64,000 nucleotides of DNA from Diaporthe sp. PMI_573 (Eukaryota > Ascomycota > Sordariomycetes > Diaporthales > Diaporthaceae), in the NCBI GenBank assembly GCA_021399435.1, contig JAJTUP010000054.1, positions 62,001-126,000 of the forward strand, in the 5' to 3' direction. Shown in pieces: positions 31,076-39,953 of the stretch. Position 1 is the stretch's first letter; each line of letters begins with the position of its first letter. Under the pieces are notes generated by a model, which saw nothing but the letters and a program-made list of their open reading frames with translations, did no database searches and had not been told where the DNA came from. Both the position numbers and the translations under genes were made by a program.

Positions 31076-32219
31076 GGTAACGTGCTCGAGACTGAATTCA
31101 TATTCTGTAGTCACGATCCCTGTGTATGTTAGACCGGAGCCAGGATCAGGCGACTGGTAGGATTGCCGGTGGATGACGAGCTTCGCTTCTTGATCAAGAA
31201 GGCCCTTCAGATCAGCGTTGGGCCGAGCAGGCTAGTACCTTCAAGAGATAGCTTCGTGCGCCTATGAACGGCTCTTCCAGTAGCTAGGAGTGAGTACAAG
31301 CGCGGTCTGTGACGAGGGAAGTAAGCCGAAAATGTCGTGTTTCAATGGATTGAGTCGTGGCAATTTATGAACTGTCCAGTTGCGTGGGGCTTCGGTGCCG
31401 ACACGTCCCACTCCGCAGGTATGCGGGTTCTCAAGTAATGTATGTCAATGTGTAACGAGCCACCCTGCGTGGCGAGCCAAATCCTGGGTACTTCGACTTT
31501 AGAGCAGTCTCAGCTTCTGTTGCAAGATCATCTTAGGTTCCCGAGACACCTTCCAATGGGTATTTTCCGGTAATGTCGCCGTCGTGTTGCCTGGCTTGCG
31601 AATGCCCTCGTGTCATGGTATTTGAGGCTTCTGCTGCCACAGCTCCACCATCAATCTCTCGTGACTCCTGTTATTGAAAAATCAATAGGTTCTAGCCTTC
31701 TAAGCTTTCTTAATAAGTAATAAAGCCATTATCAGTCGAAGATGTTGCACAGAAAGTCGATTTGTGCAACACCATCGCACCGATTGGTACCTTTCAAAAA
31801 TAAATGTTCCTAAACGCCGAAAGCGCCACACCGTTTGCTTAGTACATCTGTGGCTGGTGCACCACCCTGCTCCCGGTAATCAAGAAGCGAGGCGCTCGCT
31901 TCGAGACACCACCAATCAGAAACGCTTAGTGCAGTGCCAGTGAAGTAGATGCTGCCGGCAGCTATTTGGTGAGACGATCCACTGAAGGCGCCAACACTCA
32001 AAGGCCTCGGCGGAAGCCTGGCAAAGTGTCATCCACGAAACCATGATGCATATACCCAGAATATACATCAGCACCGATTAAATGCACGGGCACGCAGAAC
32101 TGTGTTGCATGATTAATTTCCTGAATTCTACATGGAGAGCCTAGTTTGTCCACGCGATGGGATATGAATATACAACTTCTACAACGAGTAGAGTTAGTGT
32201 TGTACCCAACATGAATAGC
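31076..32219. other. gene-poor stretch
   Basis: No supported gene in about 1.1 kb. A 63-codon minus frame at 31810-32001 has no family resemblance. Confidence 0.3.
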
Positions 32220-32470
32220 AACCTCGTGCAGGGCTCCTAATAGTGCGGACCATTAAGAGCACTATTAGTGCACACTGTAGTCCAGACTAATAGTCCATGC
32301 ACTATTGGTTCAGTGTGACGTCTCTCGGACTACACCGATGGTTCAGTGCAGGCCTCTCGGACCACACTGGTAGTCCAGTGTAACTCAACCAGACTGACCA
32401 GTAGTTCAGTGCGAGGGACGCAGACTAACAGTCTCACTATTAGTGCGCCCAAGACTCAACGTGCGTCAAG
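32220..32470. repeat. degenerate ~33-bp palindromic tandem repeats
   Basis: The unit is roughly CTCTCGGACYACAC followed by TGGTAGTCCAGTG, repeated with spacing near 33 bp (clear starts near 32322 and 32354). Half-units such as GCACTATTAGTGC, TAGTCCAG and GGTTCAGTG run through the block, many pairing with each other, so long hairpins are possible. Not coding. Confidence 0.6.
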
Positions 32471-33077
32471 CAGCGTCTTCCCGAGTTTGGAGGCCGCTGC
32501 AGAGAACCCAAGTCAAGAATTCCGTGACCCCACGCGTCGGACGCGTCGACCGCGCGTGCCGAAATTTTCAGGATGGTGCTAAGACATGTTAGCAGGTACA
32601 ACTGCTACACTGTGTTGATATATTGTACCTTAGGTACCCTCGGTCGGGTTCTCGTAGTACGCTAGTTCACGGACCCTTAACCGCCTCTCATAAATTCAAC
32701 GGGTAGCATTATTGCGGCGTGGCACGAGATCAAAAGATACAAGACGTCTTTTTGCTACTCACTCAAGGTATGCGGCTGGCTACATGAGCCATTCAGCCCG
32801 CTAGGCCATCCCGACTAACAGTGCCCAGCAAGAGACGATTTGACGGAAGCCGTTAGGTGCCGCTCAGTTCGGGGAACCTGATTACAGCTACCCGTTTGTC
32901 ACTGGGCCTTTGACTCTAGCCGTAAAAATGGATGCGTTATACGAAATAAGAAATCGACTTGAGACTTTATTCTATTAGCCTTTGTTATATAAAGCTCAAG
33001 GAAAAGAGCCATAAACCAACCTAGACTCCTACGACCTTCCTCTAACAAAACGTGCTCAAAATTTAAACAGTGTACTG
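32471..33077. other. no gene recognised
   Basis: It begins with a CpG-rich patch (CCACGCGTCGGACGCGTCGA near 32530). The stretch from about 32586, TGTTAGCAGGTACAACTG, has an LTR-like look, but no second copy was found in the window. Confidence 0.3.
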
Positions 33078-33300
33078 CTATTGTTGAGTGCTACCGGCAC
33101 CTTTCTCCAGCAGCAGCTTTACTATCATCTCGTGTCCTGCATATGAAGCAGCCTGGAGCGCATTGCCATAGCGTCCGCCTGGCGCATTGACGTCGGCGCC
33201 GTTGTCGAGCAGTAGCTGGACAATCCCCTTGTGTCCTTGAACTGGAATACCATAGGCAGCTTGGAATCGACTGGGAACTAACTTAAATCCATTGATGACA
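33078..33300 (-). pseudogene. ankyrin-repeat fragment
   Basis: The frame encodes about two ankyrin repeats: GHKGIVQLLLDNGADVNAPG and YGNALQAASYAGHEMIVKLL, the consensus of long fungal ankyrin arrays found in STAND/NLR proteins. Just upstream an earlier repeat seems cut (QAAYGIPVQ). It ends at a stop shortly after LLLEKGAG. A relic of a larger gene. Confidence 0.7.
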
Positions 33301-33365
33301 TGCCTTGAGGAACGAAGTTCCGAGAGGACTTTATGCCCCACCCGCAGAACATGTCCGCGATGGGG

Positions 33366-33902
33366 TTAGGCCTCGGCAAAGCTGATCTTTTGGCAAGCTT
33401 CCTCAATGACAACCGACTCATCCGCCAAAGCGTCTGAGTCCACCGCACCGCTCTCATGTCGGAGGTGGCGCCACCGACGGAAGACGTGCCAGTACAACAG
33501 AGATACGTTCAGATATGCCCAAGACCTGCTGTTCGTGAACTCGACCGGGTATCCAAGGAGATGGGCGACGACCTCCACCTGAGATAGCGGCCGCTCTGTG
33601 AATACCCGATTTGCAACTCTCGTCAGGAATTGCCGCGTCTTGTTTTTGGTGGCGTCGCCGTCGCCGTCTTCCGCAACACCGTCAATACCGCCGCCCCTTG
33701 CAGCCTTTCCGGCGGCTGGCCGATCAGCTGTGGGAGCAGCAGGCAATAGTTCCGCAGCCGCAGCGACGCGCTTCCACGTCGGATCCTCCACCTTCGTCGC
33801 ATAATTGGTAACGTAGTATACAGGGCCATCGTCTTTCGCTGTGTCTCTGGCAACTTGAAGATTTTGATGTAGTGACGTTTCGTGGCAGTTCAGTCGTTGC
33901 AA
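33366..33902 (-). pseudogene. second Helitron fragment (spacer region)
   Basis: The 178-codon frame aligns by eye with the middle of the Helitron at 4.8-10 kb: VYYVTNYATKVEDPTWKRVA here against SYYATNYATKLDTPLWKRAA there, then TRQFLTRVANRVFTERPLS against ARQFLARTANQIFTSRELS, and LYWHVFRRWRHL against LYWAVFRRWRGL. It covers neither the HUH motif nor the helicase and is clearly from a different, diverged copy. Confidence 0.8.
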
Positions 33903-34764
33903 TTAAAGGACAAGCCCCATAATTCTAGGGGCAGAATCGCCCAAGTCCTTCATAACCGCCGCTTTAGAACAAAAAGCCTGACCATAACGAAGACACTGGC
34001 TAGCGGGAGTTGTTGGGTTGACATTGGAATGTTGTGGTCGCGGAATGTGGAGAAAGACTCCGTCACCGGAATACGTAGAGAACCTATAGTAAGCGTAACT
34101 AGTAGTTACTCCGTAGTCAACCAATGGGTCACGAGGGTCATGGTGTCTGTGAAGGGCCAACCGTGGGTCCGGAAGGTGGGCCTAATCCTTGACGAGGACT
34201 TCCGAAGGACTACGTCATTCCGGCCACAAGTTAGGACACCGCTCACCAACCAGATAAGGACAAGATTAACCCCGGTGGCAGGTCTGTAGAGCGGACTCAT
34301 CATACTGCCCGCAGGCCGAAACGCATCTCTATTCTCGGCATTCACAAGTTGTCGGATGATGCCTAGGGTGCGGAGCCGTGGATTGACAAACATAATTTCT
34401 AAAGGCTAGTGTGACGGAAAGTGGAGATTCTTTACGTTTCTAACGAGAGCGAAACCCTCAACACCAACATTTCGACCCTTATTCAACCTCGTCGAATTTC
34501 AAACCATCGTATCATAGAGGCTTGTAATCACTAATTTTAAATTAGTATCTAGCGCCGATAGGGTTGCTCCTTAGTTTAAATATCAGCTTCAAGTCTAATT
34601 TTACTTCCTCAGATCCAAGCAGCATTTCACAACAAGGCAATAACCAACGTCTCACAAACTATCACATTCAATCTTCTATACATTCCCCCCGAGAAAGTCA
34701 GTTATCATGCCTAGGATACTGTATTATCTTCTATTTAACAGGTCTTAGGGAACGCAAGCCGAGA
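33903..34764. other. intergenic, upstream of the 256-aa gene
   Basis: No supported gene. The stretch 34440-34760 is AT-rich with CT-rich tracts and is the probable promoter and leader of the gene at 34765. The frame is open upstream of that ATG to 34564 but lacks a nearer ATG. Confidence 0.3.
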
Positions 34765-35535
34765 ATGGATGGCATCAAAGGTTACCTCGTCGGAGACATT
34801 CCGGCAAAGGCGGCTTTTACTTCGGAAATCGTCATCAACGGGCTTCCACCTCTCCAAGACATTGTAAACCAACAGGATGTTCAACGCAAGATAATGGACA
34901 CCCGCCCCGGGATGTACCTGAAGTATCTGCCAAACCTCTACGACCCGGTGAACGGTCAACTGCGAAGCGGCGGGGCGTATTTGTTCGACACGACTCAGCA
35001 GGCAGCTGAGTACTGGGATTGGACTACCAACGTCTTCGAGGTGAACAACGTCAAGTTTTGGAGTCAGCCTTTGTTCAAGTCTACAAAGCGCTTCGTCTGG
35101 GAAGTCATTGGAGCGACCAACTTCGCGCCAGTCGACACTCATGCTGTTGGCAGATTCCAACGCTGGACCTACGATGGGGCCAATGTCGAGAAAGAACTAC
35201 AACGCATCTACCCAGAGCTTAAGAGGAAGGCTGAGGATCAGGGAGCAGCCGCGATCTGGCTCCTGCATTCCCCCGGAGAAAGGCAGATCTGCATACAGCT
35301 CGCATTCAGCAAGGTTGAAGGCGCCGACCCTGAAGCAGCTGGACACAACTCTTTGGCTCGCGCTGAGTCCCAGGTCTCCTTGGATTCCATCTTCCCCTGC
35401 TCCATCAAGGCCCAGAAGAGCGTGGATAGGACCAGTCTGTTCCTAGCAATCTGGCTCCCCAGGTCACGTCTTGCCAGGGGGGTACCACAGTCAAACCCGA
35501 TGTATCCCACGCTTCCTGCCGTTCAAGACATCTAG
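34765..35535 (+). CDS. hypothetical protein, 256 aa
   Basis: ATG 34765 (MDGIKGYLVGDIPAKAAF) opens an intact single-exon frame. Visible landmarks: GMYLKYLPNLYDPVNGQ, AAEYWDWTTNVFEV, KFWSQPLFKSTKRFVWEVIG, THAVGRFQRW, AAIWLLHSPGERQICIQLAF, and SLFLAIWLPRSRLARGVPQ near the end. There is no signal peptide or membrane segment. Repeated short beta-like segments with aromatic residues suggest a compact soluble fold, perhaps of the ferredoxin-like dimeric type, but this is only an impression. I believe related fungal hypothetical proteins exist; no activity is assigned. Confidence 0.6.
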   Translation: MDGIKGYLVGDIPAKAAFTSEIVINGLPPLQDIVNQQDVQRKIMDTRPGMYLKYLPNLYDPVNGQLRSGGAYLFDTTQQAAEYWDWTTNVFEVNNVKFWSQPLFKSTKRFVWEVIGATNFAPVDTHAVGRFQRWTYDGANVEKELQRIYPELKRKAEDQGAAAIWLLHSPGERQICIQLAFSKVEGADPEAAGHNSLARAESQVSLDSIFPCSIKAQKSVDRTSLFLAIWLPRSRLARGVPQSNPMYPTLPAVQDI

Positions 35536-35834
35536 AGGCTTGGCTCAAGCATCGGCTACAACAAGGAACCTCTGCCACGGGGTTACTTCGAGGACTGCTG
35601 GGTGCCTCGGCTTCAAAATCACCCTGCTCCCCCGGATATGGGTGTTGTTTACGCGTCTGGCCTCAACTTAGGAATAGTTAGGAGGGGTTTTTAGCTCGTT
35701 CGACGATTTTCCCTAACCTAGTTAATTCCCAACGTTACTATTGCCTGGTTTAGATTCATGGAGACTAGTCCCGGCCGAAATTGAAGTAGAAGTCTCGATC
35801 GGCGACGTTCTGGCGTTGTTGGGGACAATGACCT
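35536..35834. other. spacer up to the hAT-D terminus
   Basis: No gene recognised between the 256-aa gene and the hAT-D end. Confidence 0.3.
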
Positions 35835-36710
35835 CAACGTCCGCAACCACCCCACCCCACCCCACCAGAGCCTTTCGTGGGGTGGGGTGGGCGGATGACT
35901 AAGGCGGAGTCTCGGTGGGTGGGTGGGTGGTGGTCCACGAAACCCACGTAGGCCACGAAACCCACGATGGTGGGTTGGTGGGTTTATTTTGGTGTATCCT
36001 AATCTACCACAGGGATCTCTGCTATGTTGTCACTCTCATCCGTTCCAAATGCTTCCTCTGGTTCATCTAGCCAAACCGTCGCCGCCTTCCGCTGCTGTCC
36101 CCCGTCTTCTGAGAGATTCATAAGGGCATCCACAGTCGCTGTCTCCATTTTATCAACCAGTCCGGTATCCAGCTCTGGGATAAGACCGGAGCGATACCAT
36201 GAGCGTAGGCACATACATATACCAACAATCATAGCATCGAGATTGTGCCTCTGTTGTGTAATCAATCGCCTGCCCGCTGAGAAAAGTCTCTCGCACTCGG
36301 CACTCATGGGCTGGACAGTGAGGAAATCCAGTGCCATTTCTGATAAGCGGGGATACTGGAAGCGGAGTCCATACCAGTACTGGATGGGATCAGGGCAATA
36401 TGCCATTTTCTGTGTCTCATCCGCACACCAGGTACTATACTCGTCGTTTCCACTGGCAACGCGGACAGCCCGCGCTTGTGACCGCTCCTCTACAGCGCGT
36501 TTCTTGAAGGCATCGTGCTCGAATGGATCGTGGTAGATGGGTCGCTTGTCTCCTAGAGACGGCGACGACGAGGTCGACGAGACCGGTCTCTGCTCTTTAT
36601 GTTTATACTTCCGATCCCAAATATCTTGGACCGTGCCCATAGCACGTTCAACCCAGTCGGGATTGTCCCTCCATCTGTCCTGGAACCAACCGTTGTGTCC
36701 CAGCGGGTAA
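35835..36710 (-). mobile_element. hAT-D element, 3' part
   Basis: The terminus begins CAACGTCCGCAACCACCCCA at 35835, matching CAAGGACCGCAACCACCCCA at 63557, where a second copy starts. Subterminal DNA is packed with GGTGGG/CCCACC and ACGAAACCCAC motifs, typical of transposase-binding arrays. The coding part is at 36000-36710. Everything 5' of the dimerisation region is missing. Confidence 0.7.
35999..36710 (-). pseudogene. hAT transposase, C-terminal dimerisation region
   Basis: From about 36710 (NGWFQDRWRDNPDWVERAM; ATG at 36640) the frame runs to 35999. The hAT dimerisation signature is clear: FQYPRLSEMALDFLTVQ, then PMSAECERLFSAGRRL and RHNLDAMIVGICMCLRSW. An acidic tail follows (DEPEEAFGTDESDN). 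The BED finger, DDE residues and RNase H core are absent. Confidence 0.85.
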
Positions 36711-37597
36711 GTTTGGTACTATTCTTTTCTTTTCTTTTCTTTTTCTTTTTGCAGTGCTCATTCCGCATCGACGGCCAAGAAAAGCCGAAAAACATCGGGG
36801 AGCGGAGCCTGGAGACTGTTGACCCTCGCCGGCGCTTCGAGCGACTGGAAATGGCTTTGATGAGGGCCGAGGTACGCAAGCTTTTATGGGTAATGGAAGG
36901 AACTTGAAAGAAAAGCTCCATCAGGCACAGATAGCGCATATGTATACCACGCTCACTACTATTTTATAAGCTCTTCAGCGTCTCAACCAAGTATATTCCC
37001 GCTGACGCCGTTGTATAGTACTGTACTCTAAAGCATTAACTAAGGCATCACTTGGCAGTGCAGACGAGGTGCTGCTTCTGAGCTGTGGTGGCTATCCAAC
37101 CATTGCCCGCAAAGAATCACGCATTACGGCTGCAGGAGGCCGACCACTCCACAATGCGAATGCATAGGGTAGTTCTCAGTGAGCAGCTGTGTTTGTTCAA
37201 CTGAAGGTATTTTGCTACCATCCGTGTACCAAACGCGTTGCACTAGTTTCTAGTCGGCTTTGCAAATCCTTCGGAAGAAAGTGTCTAGCCTCCCTGTTTC
37301 CATTTTGGAGCACCCTTCATCGTATCATTTATTCTTCACTTGACAGCTAAGAAGAATTCAATTTGTGGTATCCCGAAATACAGTAGCTCTGGCAACCCAC
37401 CCTCTTGTAGTAACCCAGGTCGAGACCCAGCGTGTAAGCAGACATGGTGTTGAACGTGTGTTTTTTCTTAAACGTTGACCCACGGGCGGCACCAGTTCCA
37501 GTGCAGATTTCCACCCAGGCCTATGCTAGGTTGCATTGTCACCACGGTACAAGAACAACGGGCTCTATTCCAACAACGCCGCTCCTGCTCATGATTC
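36711..37597. other. no gene; pyrimidine microsatellite
   Basis: A (TTTTC)n-type run lies at 36722-36752. Beyond it no frame with family resemblance is seen, though a 102-codon plus frame and a 128-codon minus frame exist by chance around the microsatellite. The DNA at 37468-37597 may be the out-of-frame continuation of the pogo relic to the right. Confidence 0.35.
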
Positions 37598-38440
37598 TCA
37601 TGGCCGCAACGCAGGCAGAGGTGTGGACCCGCAGGACATGGAACTCGGAGTGCGAGGTGCCGCAGAGCCATGAGACCACCTTGCCTGGGACTGTTGGGTC
37701 TTGATACGGTGTAAACGCTGCCGTGTAGTCCTCTCAAAGCCATACATAATGTGGCTAGGAGTAAACGCAGCGGCGAGCATTGGCCCAAGGGCTTCGCAGA
37801 CAAAGTCCTCACAGGACACTGTAAACTTGTCCTCACGGATCATCTTCTAAAGCACCTACTGATGCCTCTTCTTTAGGTGCTGGAAAACACTAACATCAAT
37901 AGGCTGAAGTTTATAGGTCAAATGTGGTGGCAAGAAGATGAGGAGGATGTTAAACCGGTGGGCATAGATTACAACCTCAATGCTATAGTGCCCAACGAAG
38001 CCATCAAGAAAAAGCGCTCGCCAGATTATACCCTCGGAAGCCCGCCTACCCTTTGCCATCTCTAGTGGGTCCTCTTTAACCCTCCAGTCAAAGCAGAAGA
38101 GATGGTTAACGCCAAACCATTCCTCAAGGATAATGCCAAGCCGCTTAAAGCCAGCATGATAGCCAAAGGAATGCTGAATAAAGTGGCGAAGCCAGTCCAA
38201 CATAATGTCACTATTCGAAAAGCCAGTCTCTAACTGGGCAAAGGCGACATCCTCATAAAGATCCTTTGCTTGGGCAAAGCTACAATTTGGCCATACTCTA
38301 AAGATACAGTATGCCGGTATAAAGTTGTGTGGCATCCGTTTTTGGTTGTGCGAATATCCGGTTTCGTCATTAAAGGCGACTCTATACCGACATTCAAACA
38401 AATCCGCAGCCAACTCAGCTAAGCAGGCCTCTTTAAACAT
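37598..38440 (-). pseudogene. pogo-type DDE transposase fragment with two TAG stops
   Basis: One frame runs from 38440 to 37598 with in-frame TAG codons at 37856-37858 and 37847-37849. Core motifs: VAFNDETGYSHNQ (first Asp region), FSNSDIMLDWLRHFIQHSF, IIWRALFLDGFVGHYSIE (second Asp region, usually LLLDGFGGHHS), LPPHLTYKLQPIDVSVFQ (third acidic position) and HLKKRHQ before the first stop. After the stops it continues MIREDKFTVSCEDFVCEALG and SHIMYGFERTT. The first TAG fits CAG with C-to-T change. The N-terminal DNA-binding half is missing. Confidence 0.85.
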
Positions 38441-38803
38441 AGCTATATGCCATGGTGCTAGTCTTAGGGGGTTACCAAATTTAAAAATGCAATTCCATTA
38501 AAATACAGTACTTAAGCCTGTTCCTTCTTGCTTCTAGGTTTGAAAATCCTAAAGCTACAAAAGAAATTTTCAAATACAACGTGCATTTGAGGATTTAGAC
38601 TTCTCTTTGATTACGGCCATGCTGTCCTGCGCGGTCTAAAATATAAACTACAACTACTATTTCTTGCTCTTCTCAAGTGAAGCCCCTGTCTTCATACTTT
38701 CCAATCTATACACAAAATTCCCGCTTGGATTAGTCCTTCATACGAGTAAACCAATTATTTTTGAAAAATACGTGTCCAGTGCTCGGGTCTAGGGTCTCTC
38801 ATC
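38441..38803. promoter_or_regulatory. upstream region of the RlpA-like gene
   Basis: AT-rich, 363 bp between the pogo relic and the start codon, with a TATAAAC-like motif near 38641. It is the only plausible promoter for the gene at 38804. Confidence 0.3.
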
Positions 38804-39373
38804 ATGAAGCCAGCAGCAGCGCTTTTTATTGTGTCTACGCTGACATGTACGACTTGCGCTCACCCTCATCGTTTCAGTCGACGGCATCACACAGCCCGTA
38901 GCAGTCTCCAACCCGAACTTTGCACTGAATGGGATGTCGTCTCTGCTCAGCCTTCCACTTCCCCTCCCTCAAACGCATCCAATAGTTCTGCGGGGCAACC
39001 AAAGAAGGGTATTGTCTTTTCTGCGGCCACGGAAACCTCTTCTACTCTAGGTTCTGAATTTCAAACCGGTGATCTTACATATTACATGTTGGGGCTAGGT
39101 GCTTGCGGTGAGGACGATACCGGCAGGGATATGACTGCTAATATTGTCGCAATGTCAGCCGAGGTAATGGGCTTGCAGTCTAACGACAACCCTATGTGCG
39201 GTAGAAAGATTAAAATCTATAACCCCGCTAATGGAAAAGCATCCACGGGTGTTATCCGTGATAAATGTCCTGGTTGTGAGAAAGGGAGTATTGATGTGTC
39301 GCAGAAGTTGTTTGAGGAATTGGGCGACCTGGTGGAAGGCCGGATTGCAGTATCTTGGAATTGGATCTCTTGA
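38804..39373 (+). CDS. secreted RlpA-like double-psi beta-barrel protein
   Basis: A 189-aa intact frame from ATG 38804. Signal peptide: MKPAAALFIVSTLTCTTCAH, with likely cleavage near residue 19. A Ser/Pro/Asn spacer (PSTSPPSNASNSSAGQP) is followed by an RlpA/expansin-like barrel: TGDLTYYMLGLGACGEDDTG, MSAEVMG, NPMCGRKIKIYNPANGK, VIRDKCPGCEKGSIDVSQKL and the terminal strand IAVSWNWIS. The Gly-Ala-Cys-Gly loop, KCPGC and D-x-S motifs are all present, and the Cys residues could pair. Family members are small secreted fungal proteins, some linked to host interaction or wall loosening; a catalytic role is not established. It stands alone among transposon relics and is a candidate effector. Confidence 0.88.
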   Translation: MKPAAALFIVSTLTCTTCAHPHRFSRRHHTARSSLQPELCTEWDVVSAQPSTSPPSNASNSSAGQPKKGIVFSAATETSSTLGSEFQTGDLTYYMLGLGACGEDDTGRDMTANIVAMSAEVMGLQSNDNPMCGRKIKIYNPANGKASTGVIRDKCPGCEKGSIDVSQKLFEELGDLVEGRIAVSWNWIS

Positions 39374-39620
39374 ATAACTCGATTTCAAAATTCCTTCGTC
39401 AACCTTTTTGGCCGCCCATAAATAACACAATACTCTATGATTTTCCCTATCTTTTATCTGTCCTATTTGTCGATTTATTCATTCTTTTTAATTAAAAAAA
39501 ACACAACACCCGTCGTCAAAAACCTTATTAAGGCCTGACTGGATGGTAGTGCCTCTTAGTTTTTTTGTCTTTTCCTTTCCTTAGGGGGGGTGGGGTAGTG
39601 GTATTCAATGAGCCTTAGCC

Positions 39621-39802
39621 TGGGGAGGAGCTCACTCCCGGAGGTCCGTTTGAGGCGTCTGATAACAAGAAGATTGCCGATTTGATTGGACGTGGTGTTT
39701 TTGTCCTTGAGCTGTTTGACCCGGCCAAGCATGGCGGCATCTGTATCTTTAAGGCTCGGCTTGTATGTGAGATTAAGGGCAAGAACGAGAAGCCCCTTGA
39801 GA
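39621..39802 (+). pseudogene. Ty1/Copia reverse transcriptase fragment
   Basis: Reads PGEELTPGGPFEASDNKKIA, DLIGRGVFVLELFD, then IFKARLVCEIKGKNEKPLET. This matches the start of fungal Copia reverse transcriptases (GGPFEASDNKE-x-GLI, VFE, RLVxEIKGK). It is cut off at 39803 by the CAGCGCTGAC end of the hAT/MITE block. A weak continuation (GQDEAIGTLT) may follow at 39930. Confidence 0.7.
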
Positions 39803-39924
39803 CAGCGCTGACTTCAATTCAAGTAAGTCAAGTTCGGGGGTGTAACTTGATTACTTGAAATAAAATCGTCCGTGAACTTACTTAACTTGATTTGAATTGA
39901 TATACTTGAATTGAAAGCGCTGAC
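39803..39924. repeat. MITE-like block / hAT terminus, left copy
   Basis: An 11-bp inverted repeat TTCAATTCAAG (39813) / CTTGAATTGAA (ends 39915) is flanked on both sides by AGCGCTGAC (39804-39812 and 39916-39924). The interior is made of ACTTGA/TCAAGT motifs. It can be read as a 103-bp MITE with a 9-bp target duplication, or as the end of hAT-A, because CAGCGCTGAC also ends the right copy at 42882-42891. Confidence 0.6.
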
Positions 39925-39953
39925 CTGAGGCCAGGATGAAGCTATTGGTACTC

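Noticed and set aside
32586..32800. Solo LTR starting TGTTAGCAGG
   Set aside because: No matching end, target duplication or second copy could be identified within the window.
36553..36939. 128-codon basic minus frame next to the hAT-D fragment
   Set aside because: It runs through a pyrimidine microsatellite and overlaps the hAT coding frame in another phase.
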